From: Alitta virens
Taxonomy: Eukaryota; Annelida; Polychaeta; Phyllodocida; Nereididae
DNA: 64,000 bases
Direction: 5' to 3'
NCBI GenBank assembly: GCA_932294295.1
Contig: OW028581.1
Coordinates: 12,265,162-12,329,161 of the forward strand
Below the pieces are notes generated by a model. That model did no database searches. It had not been told where the DNA came from and saw only the letters and a program-made list of their open reading frames with translations. The translations under genes and the position numbers were made by a program. Below, piece by piece: positions 1-15,100 of the stretch (position 1 is the first letter of the stretch; every line of letters begins with the position of its first letter).

Positions 1-191
1 ATGTCAACTTGTCATAAAGTCATTATCGTGGAACAAATTTTGACCATTGTTACACCAGACGTGCGTACAACAAAACTAGGTTGAAACATTTTTTCACACC
101 CAAAAAGTTAGTTATAACACGGTCCAACGTCATTATACAATATGCATCTCTCTAGATCCATTTTTAACAAATGTTCCTTTCATCTTTTCAG

Positions 192-3100
192 TTGACCCTA
201 ACATGGGAGAGAGCAAAACTCTTGTTCCATTACTTCAAACCGAAAAGTATGCCTGAATTTGACAGTTACAAGATAAACACAGTCTCCAGTGATCTCGAGG
301 GACTGCTTCGGAGGATATTGGGCATCGTACCTTCCCATCATAAGTCTGGTAAGTAGAACAATGAAGGTTTCATTGATAACATGATGAAGAACTATTGAGT
401 ACCCAATCACTCATCGTAACATTCCCAGCAGGGTTTCCTCATGGCCTGAGTAAAACGGAGCCTAACCTTTGATCGTAAGAAATTTCAGAAAAGAAGATGT
501 GAAATGAAAAATAAAATCTCTCTGAACACAACCCCTTCCCCCACAGCTGAAACTTACAGGTGACCCTGTGCCAGTGAGTACCGCAGAAGCTGGTGTTATT
601 TTTGTTACTGAAACAACCAACCCTGAAGCTTTTAAGAAATGAGTGCTCCCCTCTTATTTGACCCTTCTCAATCATGGCATCCCGGTCGTCATCTTATATG
701 TTCTGCAGTTTTTCTCATGAAATATTTTGCTGTAACAAATTGAATCTTTCAGATTTCTTGGAAAATTTATATATTTTGCAGTTCTGACTGTCCGTACTGA
801 CAAACTCACCAACTACATGGATGGCTTTTCAAAAGAACCTCCAGCTTTGGCTGACGTAGAAGATCAGTAAGTACCTTTTCAACGATGTGCAGTGGAGTTA
901 GCTTAGTCATAGGTGACATAATTATGTAACACTGTAGCGAGTGCGCAGTGTACTTAATAATTTTAATAATTTTTTTATTTATTGATTGAAGCCTTTATTG
1001 CACAATGAACACAAAAAATAACAACTGAATGATGACATTTAAAATAAAAGGGCTGGCATTAACAGAATGATGCACGAGCCCCAACTTACTCATAGTTTCA
1101 AAGAAACTACTTTGTAGATCTTTATACAGCACAAGTACCAATTAATTGCTCATCACTTATCCTATTTTTGTAATGTTTTTTTTTCCAGAGATATTGTCGA
1201 TGAACTGTTCTATCTTCTTGGTGATTACCACTTCAAAAACAAGGAACAGGGGTGTGTGGACTGGTCATTTCTAAGCATTTTACGGATATCGAGCATTATT
1301 TGATGCATATAATTTGTCGGAAACACTAATTTTCTCAAGCTAAAACCGAAAATTGTGTTATTGCCAGAAGTGGTCTATATGAAATTAGAATGTTTTTAAC
1401 ATATGGGCCCATTTATTTTTTTATCTTTACATTTTATAAGTGCTTTCGCGCTTGGTTACTGATACTTTGTATTCATGCAACTAGCGGAAATGTGACGAGC
1501 AATTTAAGGTGATGCTTCTTTTTTTTGTTTCGTTACAGAAAAGCTACGAAATACTACCAACAAGACCTGTGCTTCAACCCGGAACGATTTGACTCATGGG
1601 CGGGAGTGGCTCTTGCGAGAGCAAGCAAACTTGAACAAAAACTCAACGCGGTAAGTAATCATTTTATTCTACATCTCACAATCTTCTGTCAATCTTGTGT
1701 CACCTTTTGAAATATTTCATGGCCTGTTATTGTGTTCTTATCTATCTATAACATTTGCAAAATTGTGTACGTGGTTCTACAATTCCCTAGTTTTCAAATT
1801 TAGGTACAGTTTATGATTTCGCTAGAAATTTGGTCCTATGATTTTAGTGCATTACTGATATAAAGCTTTGACAAGTAGATGACAATAAGATTTTATAATT
1901 TTTCGTGTTTTGGTCTTGAAGTTACTAATTTGTATAATATTTCTTTATTTTAACAATTTCTTTTGTTTCATTTAATTTTGTGTTAGAGTGTCTCATGTCA
2001 ATGAAGTAAAATTTCATGAACAAGATTGGTTATGTAATAAAAATTGAAGGCAATTTCAGGTTTAGACGTAACAAAGTTACTTTTTGAGCCGATTTCATGA
2101 TTTATGAATGATTCACCTTATCATGGCCTTTAAATCCTCTGAACAAGGATATAAATTGTGTCTACATTTGAACTGTTCAAAGGAAATGGTCGAGTTAATG
2201 TTTGCTCAGCCATCAAACTTTGGGTGGTATAGTTCTAAATTTAGGGTTCCGTGTTTGTTTAATGCCTGATAATTACATGTAGATCTGTTTATTTTGTCGA
2301 CTAAGATAAGGTATCAAACAGTGTAAATTTATAAATCAGATTGTGTGCATATGCGATGTAACCATTCTATGATATTATTTACCACTAAAGCCCACCCTCC
2401 TGCCAGAACTAGTAATTCATGATATTTAATGCCACATGAAAATGTTGAGGAGGGCTTTCTAAAGATGTTTTGAAGTCACCATTATGTATTTTAAAGTATA
2501 TTGCAAAGATCATGAGGAATAGAATAAATAAGCAATTTAGATTTAACTTCGTTAACATTTGGTTTGAGTTGTGCACATTAAATTTTGAATATTATTGAAT
2601 AAATATATATATTTTATAGCATTTTAACTGATGTATGATTTACCAGAATCCACACTGAAATGAGAATGATCAAACACACGTTATATTGTCACATGTGCGG
2701 ATAAAGTATAACGTAGATCAGATTATACTTTGATGACCTGGCTATCCTCTAAGCAATATCTATTCACCCAGAAACCCAAAATGATGGAGAAGTGATAAGG
2801 GTTAATGTATCATTGATTTGATATCATATGTTATCATTCTAGAAGCTAAACTTATCAACTTCAATCTGTTTATCAATCATCCATACCAGGAAACTATTGA
2901 TAAATAGATGAACACAATAGATATTAGTTTCAATTCAAGAATGAGCTGCAAAACACCAAATAATTTCGGAATGAAGCTAATCTGACACAGAATTTCAAAA
3001 ATGTCTGAATTGTCATATATATTCTTGGAAATGTGAAATGTTGTCTGGGTTACTTGTAGTAAGTGCGTTCTTGAGCTAGTTCTGACCGGAGCGAGTGAGA

Positions 3101-6100
3101 TTCAGATAGTTTCATCTTAAACGCAAGAGCCCAACAGCAAATGATTATAGGATTGATAGCGTTGTATAATCTTAGTTTTATTCCTGAGAGATGAATCAAC
3201 CATTACTTAGCAGTCAGTAAAAGTTTGAAAGTTTTGATTAATTAGCAAATTAAAAGTTGTCAAAAAGGTATTTACTACTGTGAACAGAGATTTCTGCCAT
3301 AGTACCACCTTGAAATAATTAATTTCTATCTATATATGAATTTGGAATCTCTGGTATGTAATGATTCATAAGTTTATAATTAATTTTAATATGAGAACCA
3401 CACTGATTACGCTAAAACTGTTTCGCAAGCGATTTGTTTCCTCAGTTAATAGCTGACCTAATACTGTGGTCTACATTGCTATTTCACGGTCATTAACCAT
3501 TCCAATTTTGTTATGCTTTAAAATGCTTGCGAGGCTTTCGAGGTGCACTATCAGGTTTGATCAGAATCTGACAGAACGACGCTGATATGTGACACATTTG
3601 GAAATCCATCACCACACTCATTAGCGGCCAATGTCATTAATGGTGTCCACTTACAGACTGCTGCTATATAAGGAACAAATAAATGAAGCACTATGTTGCG
3701 GGTCAAGTTTTAACAACACCAAAACTGGGGCTCCGTGGTTTGTGACATGATTTGAAATACAGTATATGATTGTGCCCACTTAATATACTCAAATTAATTA
3801 CTTTATGCATTTATTACTATCAACTCTTTATCAGGTGTGAGTTAGGTTAACTTACTGTTTATTTATCTTGTACTTTCCGGTTACACATATTCTGACTGAT
3901 AATAAATGCCCCGATGGAATTTAAATAATACTAAAGCAATCCACTCTATTTATATTTGATGACTCAGTTTATTGATTCTATTCTATTTCATTCTATCTCA
4001 ATATAAAAGTCTTATTGGCACAAACTCATCCATTGTGCAGCATTTCCTTAGTTAGGCTACACTTGTTTGATCTTTAGCTGCTCAGATCTTCTCAAGGAAA
4101 CTTTTTAAGGGCTGGTCAGAAACAAAATAAATTTCATCTTATTTTGCTAATGGAATACAGTAACTTTGCCTTTTCTTCCATTTGTAATAATAAGATATAC
4201 TCCTATATCAAATAACTCTTTAGTCTCGACCCTCTGCCCCTACATTTTTTTCACTCTGTTGTTATTTTGCTATTTCACTCAATGAACTTATTGTTTGCGG
4301 CTTCATTTGTTAGACCGAAAGATAGTTATTGGTCAAGTATCAAAATGCTGTTGAAATTTGAAGCATAGTCATGAGAAAAACATAAAGCGAGTTAAGCGTG
4401 TGATATATCATAAATATGGATTGCTCTTCGAACCTATTTTTAAAGAAATAAAGAAACCTACTGGTATAGCTCTTTGTGTTTGAATGGCACAGGTTATTTA
4501 TACATTTGGTGACAGGTTATCAAGTTTATTACACAAGCAAAAAATAGCGATTTATCAAAAAAAATTGTGGTTGCTTACAAATTATTAATGTGCTCAAGCT
4601 GACAACATGATTTCAATGCAGTAAACCCCTGTATTGTTTGCAAGTTTGAGGATATCATAAATGAAGATAGAGGATCCGATATTCCTAATGTGGTGAGCAT
4701 TTGTTTGAGAATTATATTTGTGTTCCATTGTGATCATTCACAGTTTTGCGTTTTTTTTCTGAGAATTTTTCTTCTGAGCTCATTTGGCTTCACTTTTTAT
4801 GTTAACTTTTGAATAAACACAAATAACCCTTGGTATTGAAAACAGATTTCATAATTTGTCACAGTTCAAACAATCTTTGGAGAAAAATGGATAACTGATT
4901 CACATGTACAATTTTACATATATGATGAGGATCCATCACAATCATTAGTATGTCACATGGTCCCTTCTATGAATAAAGCTGAATGGTCTGTAAAATTCAT
5001 TGAGATTGAGAATTAAATGAATAATACTGATGAAGACTGAGTAACATTAATGCAAGTGTCCTGGTCTGATTCTGTTTTTCTTGCCTAAAAATAAGTTTTT
5101 AGTGGCTCGTCGAAACTCACTGCTGTAGAAGTTGTAAATGAAGGGATTTATGGCTGCCTGAATAAACAATGTGACAGACACAACACTCCAAGCAATACCA
5201 GGAGTGCATGTATTGTCACAAGAAGCTCGGATCAGGAATAGTATTTCATAAGGCAACCAGCATAAAGCAAAAGCTCCGATCACATAAGCTGACATTCGAG
5301 CTGCTTTGTTTTCTTGAAGTCTTCGACGAAAACTTGGCCCAGACCTGGGAGCAAGTCGAGATCCCAAATTCGGACCCATTCCCTCAGATGCATTGGAGGG
5401 ATTTCTGTTCAACGATTGTCTACTTCCAGATATTGCTTCGGTTTCAAAGTGCCGCATTGCCCATATGTTGGTGTGCTTTTGGGATGCAGGATTCCACACC
5501 ACTTCATTTTGGTTGCCATGGTTACTGCCTGATGATGTCTCCATGGCAACCAAATTGTTGCTGCTGTCACTGATGTCTTCTGCCTCTGAGTTTTGGTCAG
5601 TGTCTTCATCAGCTGTTTTGTTAAGGACATGAGTTATAGTAAGCTTTCCATCAACGATACTAATCTCCTCGTCATGCAGTTTAAAGACAACTGATCCTTG
5701 TTTAGCTATACCATTAGCTACTGTATCAGTTGATGTGTTTTTCTTCAACGCAGATTGCAGTTTCAGTTGGTTTAGGGGTATAAAAAGTGGAGTTTCCGTT
5801 CCAGTCAAGTTGCTTACTGTACTGCATCGCTTGAGTTTATTCTTATGAAAAGCACTCGCTTTAGCATAACTGAAACTCAAGCTCGTAGGCTTCTTTCGAA
5901 ATATCTTTGTTTTGCCAATTTCTTTATCTTGCTGTATAGTTTGGAGATACAATATATTGTCCGTTGGAGTGATTTCACGCCAGATAGTTACAGTTTCGGA
6001 GTCACAAGTGTCTACTTTTTTGGAGTCGGATTCCAAGTTATCACTGTGTGGAGAGCTGCACTCATTGTCATCCCTTTCTATGATACACAGTATCTCTGGA

Positions 6101-9100
6101 TTTTTCTGGATTTCTTTCTCCTGGCCAATGGCATGCTCAGAGAACCTCTCAGCCTTGATTCCAATTATAGGTTCACCAGTTTTCTTGTCTAGGTTGAGAT
6201 TGAAACGCTCAATTTCTGGAGAGGTTGCCTCAGGCACTGTTTCCAGAAAGACAACTTGATACTGACTCCTTTCTGTCAAAGGCACAATTGTGAGACCACT
6301 GATTTCAGCTTTATTAATCATTGTGTTGTCAGTAATCTTGAGTGCATTTTCAAGGTCATTTGTGCTATCATTGTCAAGGTCTTTCAAGGACACCTGGGAG
6401 TGGATTCGTCGCTTGACACTTGTGTTCCGACAAACTCTGCTGGATGGATTGTGTTTGACTAACTTCTTTTGGAATGACAATGGATGTTTCTCGAAGGAAG
6501 TTGACTCAGCAATGCTAAGTTTTGTCTCATTTAGGCAGGTGTCTGACTTCGATAAGTATTTCCTTCCATTAGAATATGTTTGTTCATCATCATCATCATC
6601 ATCATCTGCAAAGTCATCAAGGTCAACGGAAGTTACGTCACAATCGTTCATAACTTCCAAGGATGAAGTCATCTGGCTTCTTGAGGTTTTGATATAATCA
6701 TCTTGGCCATCATTGTCATGGGATGTTTGATCAGAATCTTTCGCTTTTGGTTTGTAAAGTGACAAAGCCTGCAACCGCTGCAGATGACCATCTTTCAATC
6801 CAAGGTTATTCCCTGGAAGACTTCTTGAACGACTGCAGCGTTTACGACACCGGTCAACAGTGAGATAGTCAAGTCGTTTTTGAGGTTGACATACTTTTGA
6901 TGCAGTGGCAGCCTCACTTTTAGATGCTTCATCACCATCATTGTCACAAGTGCTGCTGCTGTCATCACTGACATCATCATAATTCATTTCCAACGTTTGG
7001 AGCCAGTCATAGTTGATCTCATCATTATTAGAGCACCTGCTTGTGGATGCTGAATTATCAATACTCTCAGAATTACTTCGTTTTCTTTGGAGAGGGGGTT
7101 TTGGACTATTTAGGAATCCAGTAGTGCCTTTCCAAGACTTTGCTCTTCTGTGCTTTTTTAGGATTGGCGTCAGTTTTGCTGTCGAGTTGTTGGATGAGGC
7201 TTTTGGGATGCTTAATGGGCTCCCATCAGGAGTTGTTACAGAGATTTTTGGGGCATTTTCTTGACAAATAACATCTTGTTTGGCATCATTCCATGCTTGT
7301 TTGTAAGTAGCTGTCTGGCTTGTATCTTCTCCTTGATGTACACCCATTGCTGCTGATGAGGCATCTCCTGATTCTGTGGTCGTTACTCCTTTGAGGTCGA
7401 TTCCGAGGCCCGAGTCATCATCTTTAACGTCAACATCCAAATCATTGTCAAAGCCATTCGTGTCATTTTCACGCTTATCACCATGCTGATGATTCAAGTC
7501 CAAAAACTTAAATATCGTCTTGAGTCGCTTCCAGTTTTGGGAAGTTGGTTTGTCTGAATTTCTGCGATCAGAGCAGATACTGTCCTCATAGGCAGGATTG
7601 TCATTATTTAGGCGATCAATTCTAATGCTAGTATGATCATCATGTGGAGTTGTGGTAGTGTTTTTTTCAAAGATATCTTTTGTTTTGTCAAGGAAGTGTT
7701 TTGTGTAGTATTCACTGGATGCCAGAGTTGAACTATTGGTTTGTAGCGTAACACCACGTCTTGAGCCACAGGCACTTCCGACAACAGAGTAAGGTCTGAC
7801 TTCTACAGAATTTATGTCATCCATACGATTACTGCGATGTACTGAGATTTCAGATAAGGTCTCATCATACGTATCCCTCATGCTTGGTTTGATACGCTTC
7901 ATCTGGTGCTGCACGATCGTGAAAATTTTTAGATAAGATCCAATCATAACCATTAATGGCAGGAAAAATAAAACACTCACATGAATGATTGCAAATTCCA
8001 AAGACGGATTAAAATAGCACTTTTCGATATTTTCTGTGGCAAAGAAACTTAAGAATCCTTCTTTTGTGAACCACAGCATTTGCAGCATACCATAGGTAAT
8101 TCCGAGGACCCAGATTGTAACGATGACCCCCACCATCCGAGTAGGAGTGACCATTCTTTGGTAGGACATGGGTTGGGTGATAATGAACACTCGTTCTAGG
8201 CTTATCGCCATGACGTTAAGTACAGATACTACACCGTAAGTCAATGCTAGTGCAGTGTAAGGTGGACACATCTCTTTGGGAAACATCCAATTTGAGTTGT
8301 TGAATAAGTTTGCTGCAAACAACGGCATGATGAGAAATGAAGCAATCAGATCAGTCACGGCAAGGGAAATGATTAAATAATTGTTCAGACGTCTCAAGAA
8401 ACGATTCCGTCTTATTGCAAGAAGCACCAGTATATTTCCAGATGCGGCGATGAGGATCAAGATCGCCAACAATACTCCCAGAACTGTGCGGACTTGGGCG
8501 TATCTGGCACCATTAACATTACCTGGTACCATACTAGTGTCAGCATCATGTGCGCTCTCATTGCTGTACATCAAAGTGGATCCATTCACTGGGATGTTTT
8601 CTTCTAACATCAGCATATTGATATTCACCTGAAATCAATACATTTTTATTAATTAAGATATTTTCGTAAAGCAGGAAAGTTGATGTCATTTGTTGTGTTA
8701 CAGAATTATGAGTTGAGACTTCATATGTGTGCACATAAAGGGACACACCATATAGGCCTAATTTACTAAAAAGAGCATGACCAATTTGTTGAACAATATT
8801 ATAGCCTCCATCGTTTAGTTAAGTTGTTTCAATATGTAACGTTATTTACTATTGGACAATGTCACAACTGGATATATTAATATAAACACAGATATATTTA
8901 ACAAATGAGAGTTATTATAAATGTTTCAATTGGTTGAAACACACAAATATATATATTTAACAAATTAAGTTATTAAAAGTAAACATGGTGGCAGTCTTCA
9001 CTAGAAATTCTAGAATGTACTGACTTTCGCAGGATACTGTACCATCGGTTGACTGGTTGATTTGGGACAGTGAACTTATATTTTCTCACAAGTAAAGGTT

Positions 9101-12100
9101 GATGTAATAATCAAGACAGCTTGTTTTTGAATGCAATTGAATCATAATTTCATAAACCAGTCAATCAGCCTATCACTCACTGTTTTGTTGTGTCTGACTT
9201 TACCTAAAATGAATTATTGACTATTTTGTTTTAATGAACACAAATTGAAAACTTTCAGTAACTTAAATATCAAGTGGTTATATTGGTAAACAAAAATCAA
9301 GCAATTCTGTTGAAAAGATTGAATGTAAAATACACATACCTTATCTTATCGCTGCTCAAAAGTTATAAATCAGAGTTGAAAAGAAACATAATGCCGTATT
9401 ATCGATAGATAGACGTGAACTTTTATCAACGTGGTCAACAATAGCGGTCAGCCCTCTGTGTAAACTTTTGTAAAATGAGACATCGGCTATACAATGCTTA
9501 CACTTATGGCTTACACCTATGGCTATGGGACTAACTCCTGTGGGAGGTGCTACAATGTGATTGACATGTTGATATTAACTGGTGTGAAACGAGTCTTACT
9601 GGGTTACTGCACCATTTTATGATGATGCTGATTATTGGGTAAAGGTAGATTCATGTTTAATCCGAACATGGGTTGTTAATCACCAAATATGGTATTTATG
9701 GATACGAAGTATAAAGTCTTATCAAATGTGGTATTTATGTGTTTTGGAGATTAAAGTTTTAAAATTTAAATTGTAATTATATTGCACATTGCAATTGTTT
9801 GCCCTGAAGCCATGAGTATACATAAATAACAATGTCTAACAACGTAAACCAGCAAAGTGGTGTGATATTGACTAAAAGGAGTAGCAGATTAAGGGGGGGG
9901 GGGGGTGGGGGCTAGTACATTTTAATTTAAAAATATTAAACATTTAGCGGTCCCCACAATACATTTTAATTTGTCGAACCACCACACACCCCCCCCCCCC
10001 TCCTCACCGTGAAGAAGTCTCTGGATCCGCCCCTAAGTAGTGAGATAGACTTATAAATAATATTGTATCTAAAGTAATTCAAAAATAGCTGTTGACAGTT
10101 TCTCCTAATTTAAAAAAAATATTGTATAACTTTGAAAAAAACATATGTGAACATGAATTAGAACTCCCCCGTTATGAACTCTTTCACCTCATGTAACAAC
10201 CCTTACAATTATATACATACATATCATTTTTTTCTAACAGACCCATAAACAATTTAGCATAAGATACATTTTAATACTAAATGTTCAATAACTAGATATT
10301 ATTTTGATAACCAAAGAAAAGGAAATGATGTAAAGGACTATGCATTTTTCAGAGAAAAGTTCTCATTTTACAGTACCTTTCCTGGATGACATTTTACAGA
10401 TAAACTTGCAGATTAATTTTAAGCCAAACTGTTTAAAATCCAGTGCGAAAAGGCAGAGTGACTTTTCCAGCATTGACACGACCTTCTGTCCGAAGGTCAC
10501 TTCGATCACATCTCAATCACTCCCCATAGTTATGCAAAAATTCACCCTGGAAAACTTTTGCAGTATTGCGTTACATTCGACTGATGGATCATCCGTATCG
10601 GGTGTCCTTATTTGGCCGTTTTTGTTTAAGTATTTTGCCACTCAATCTGGCATCAACAGGTCTATAAATAACAAATTGGTAAATTGATATTTGTTTAGTT
10701 TTGGTTAATAACGCTTCAAAGTTAATTGATTGTAGTCTGAGCTCAACATCAGCACTTTTTGTTGTTGATTGGAATCTTAGTCATGTTTGTTAATGAAGGT
10801 AATGTGTTCTGATTTTAAAATGCTGTCACATATTTACCCTGAACTTTATAAACCGCGAATATTTGTAAATTGATTGATATAACTGTTTAATACATATTAG
10901 TTTATAAATGTCTGTAATTAGATATGTGTCCGTAATGAGATGCGGCTGTATGACTTACGCGATGATGTAATAATGACTGCATGTAATTATTTGCTGTTTG
11001 AGCCTGTTTCATATGAAGTATAAAAGGGTCTCAAAATCCCTTTTTTTAAACTTGAAATACAAAATTAATGAGCCTACAATGGTGTGGACTGCAAGCCTCG
11101 TAATACAATATACACACAGTATCACATACCCAATGGGTTGGGTCTCATACTTGCCTCAGCATAAACACCAAGTACAAAGCACCCTCAATTTAACTTTAAC
11201 TTAATAAAAGTGAATATAATCCATAACGATGAACTTAATTGCCGAGATCTTCAATGTTGAGACTTATGGGTTTGAGTTGGTCCAGAGACAATTATCTCTG
11301 ATATTGATATCTGAAAGGAACAAAGCATTTGCATCAATTTAACTCATTTTATTCAATATGCTGGCCCAGGACTTACAAGGACCAACATTCCTCATTTGAT
11401 CCACAACATTTTGTAAAATAACGTTGATCAGCAAGGCTATTATGTTCACAAGTTTTTAATCCACACCCTGTATTTGTAACTTGATTATGATTAAGTATTA
11501 CTAATCAAAATTATTTCATTTACTTGCAGCATGAATTGAAATGGGAGGCAAAATCAGAGGGAGCGACATGGAAGCAAGCCATTGCTGCCTTGAGATGTTT
11601 CAAAAGAGCCCTGGAACTTGACAACAGCAACAGCAAACTGTGGATCGAGTACGGCTCTATGGCATACCTGCTGCATTCGTACGCTTCGAGACAACTCAAG
11701 TTTGTAAGTACCTGGCTTAGTGACTGTGTAGATATTTAAGGTTTGTGTATAGAGACTTTAGTGAAGACCTAGTGGTAAAAATGACTAATAATTGATAAAT
11801 TGACCTTCAGATATTATTGGTCATCTCCAGAAGGTCAATTCATCATTGCTAATGAATCAACCTATCAATATAGTCTTCACTCCAGATTGTAGTATTTAAG
11901 TGTCATTTATGTTGAGTATTTGCAAAGTGGTCATATATCTAACACCATAGCATTTTAAATACCAAATTTTCTTGTCAATGCAGCCGTCATTGTTAACTCA
12001 ATTCTGTCAACCATGATTGTTGTAATTTTATATATATATATATATTTATTTATTTATCTTTATTGAATACACATGTATACGTGGTATTACAGTCATATGA

Positions 12101-15100
12101 GAGTGAAAATTAACATTTGATATTTAATTGTTTTCATCTCCGCTACATAAGTTGGTAAGTATTACAAAATAGCGAGTGAAAAAATATCCTGCAGAAATGC
12201 ATCTCTTATAAGTGGCAAGAACTTGTCTTAGAGGGCTGCACTGCTCGGCCTTAATCCTTCCATGGATCTGTATTGCTTCATTGCTTGCATGTACACAACA
12301 AAATAATAATAACATATGAAGTCTAAACTTATTTTTGGTGCAAAATGAACATTTGCCTTTTAGGGCCACCTTGTGTTTTAAAATTTTCACATACCATTCA
12401 TTTTCTTTCCGACTGTGTGACAGCATAGACAAGTCATTAGTGTATTCATTAATGCAGTGTTTCTGCATTTGAGAATAATGTGGTGAGATTAGTGTTGAAT
12501 ATGTTAGGTGTATGCAATGGCCCTTGACATGATACCATGACACTTCTTAGTCCAAATAATTCAATATCACAAAAAAACTGGATTGGGTTCTCGAGGATAA
12601 GTGCGGAAAGCTGTCTGTAGCAGGGTTGGTAAAAATCATAATTGTTTTAAATTTCGGTTTTTCTTTTTTTTTAAATTTAAATCAGTTTTGTTTTTTAAAT
12701 GATGAAATTAGGGCTCAAGTACTGTCTACCATGAGCCAAGTTTGATCATTTTGCCAGAATTCCTTCTTAAACTTACTGAGCTTTGCTCTAAAAATAAACA
12801 GAACTTCGATTTATTTAACAATTAGAATTTTTGTAAGAAAAAAAAATCATTTTGTATTCAAATAAATCATGTTTTGAGTCGTAAAGAATCTAGTTTTCAA
12901 CTGAATAAACTTGTTAAATTTTAAAAAAAATCAAATTTTTAAATTGAGGATTTTTTTTGCCTTGATTTAAATCTCTTGATTTAAATCTGCCAACCCTGCT
13001 TTGCAGTTTCCTAATAAATGAAGTTGACATGTGTTCATTAGATCATTTGTCTCTCCCGTAATCTTGCTTTTCGATGCATTTAATTTTGGGGCTACAGCTA
13101 CATTTTTATGCCTGAGATAGAAATGTAACCATATCTTGTCATTTGTTTACAGCAAAAATGGTACCCACTTAGCGATGAGAATCTGGAAACGGCCAAAACA
13201 AACAAGTTGGAGATGTTGAAAATTGCGCAGAATTGTTACCAGAAAGCAAGCGAATGTGACGGGGAGGATAACGAGGAACAATGGCTGTCACACTACATGC
13301 TCGGAAAAGTTGCCGAAAAACTCAAGAAACCTCCTGAGGAATACTTAGAGCATTACAAACTGGTAAGCTGGTTGAGTAAGCGAATCATGCTGCATTATTA
13401 ATTGATTAGATTCTTCAAATTTTTAGTTGAATGAATGAATGAATGAATGAAGGGTGATAGATAATTTAATGGCTTCAGTGAATAAACAAATCAATGAGGC
13501 ATGAATGTTTGAGTAATGGGTTAGTTTAGCTTGGTGTATGTACAATGTATGTGACTGATCTTAGTATTTGTGCACCCTTCTGTCAGTGGTAATTGCCGCT
13601 ATCTAGTCTTCAACTTATTTATTTTTCAGGCTGCCCATTTCCTACACGAGGACAAAGCGAAATACCCAAAGAAGATTACCTACGTTCTGAGTCCACCTCA
13701 TTTGGCCGTCGAATCGCTCGAGGTAGAGTTAATGAGAATATTTTGCTGTTGAGATTTTTGCCAGGTTGTCCATCAGAAAGCTGTATTGACAGGCCAATAT
13801 TTTTGGCGCAAACAGTATAATTATCTTTGTTTCCATCTCAGTTTTGATGCGAATAGTTGTAAAAACTAGGTTTGACTGTGTGCTCAACTAATATTACCCA
13901 ACAGATTCTGTGTGGCACAAACTGTTACCTGAAAACGATTACACCTCAAATCTGGATATTCACTGCTTTGATGACACACACAACAAATATAGAGAAGCTG
14001 TTCTGTACGTTTGGATGATTTTATTGATCTATCATGTTATTTTTCCTTAGGTTTATTATCGTCTACATGTCAGCATTGCAAAATTCACCGTGGAGCACAT
14101 AAAAGAACCCGAGAATGTGCCGTATGAATTATTTGAGACATTTTTGAAGGAAGCAGCCTCTAGTCCATTTGCTCAGGGATGTGAAAAACGGAGAGACACG
14201 TATGTATTTGTGTAATTCTTTTTTTGAGATAATGTGGTGTTTTGTTACAGTTCATTAGCTTGTGTGATATGGAGGGGTGGAATCTGAGAGATTTTGAACT
14301 CCTAAAAAAATATTTTTGACTATTTTGTGGTTAGTGGTCAGGTTGAAAACTTCTCTTATATTTTTTTTCAGGATTGACCAGGATGATCCTTCGAATGCAC
14401 TGAACGGAACGCCGAAAATGAAGAAGCCTTTGGACCACAACTATTTCCGAAGACAGAGCAGTGACAGCGGTGCGCGCTCAGATGATGGATCTCAAGAGAA
14501 TCAAGGAAGGAGAGCAGTCATTAATCAGAGGACGCATGTGGCCGTCTTTATGTCCGACTCTGCTGAGAGCCAAAGCCCAGTTCAAAGGAGTTTGACCAAC
14601 TCACCAGCTCAAACTCAACTGTCTGTGTCTGTGAGATGTACAACTACTAGTGACGTGGTGACAACTGTGACATCATTGTCAACGGTGACTTCTACACCTA
14701 CTGCTTCTACTGATATCTCTAGAACTGCAGTTATGTCTGATAGCACCACAGCCGTTTCAGCAACTGCTACAGCAATGTCAGATACTGCTGCCTCGGCTAA
14801 AATTATTTCCATCGACTTGACTTCTACAGATGATGAAAATGTAACTGATAAACAACCAGAACCAGTAACTTCAGATGCAGCATCTGTTAAAATTGCACAA
14901 GAATCCAAATCTGATTCTACTACAATGGGAAATGTTAAATCAGGCAATGATGGATCATCTGTGACTTCAACTTCTATCACCAAAACTGATGAAACAGTCA
15001 TAGAGATGGGCACATCTAATGCAACCAATGCACATTCTGTTGACTCAACTAATGACAAACCTTCTTCAGGCAAATCCCCTGTTCAATCTGAGGCTGAGAA

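Noticed and set aside
5208..7264. Several plus-strand ORFs of 60-135 residues
   Set aside because: All are shadows of the minus-strand GPCR coding sequence with no family resemblance.
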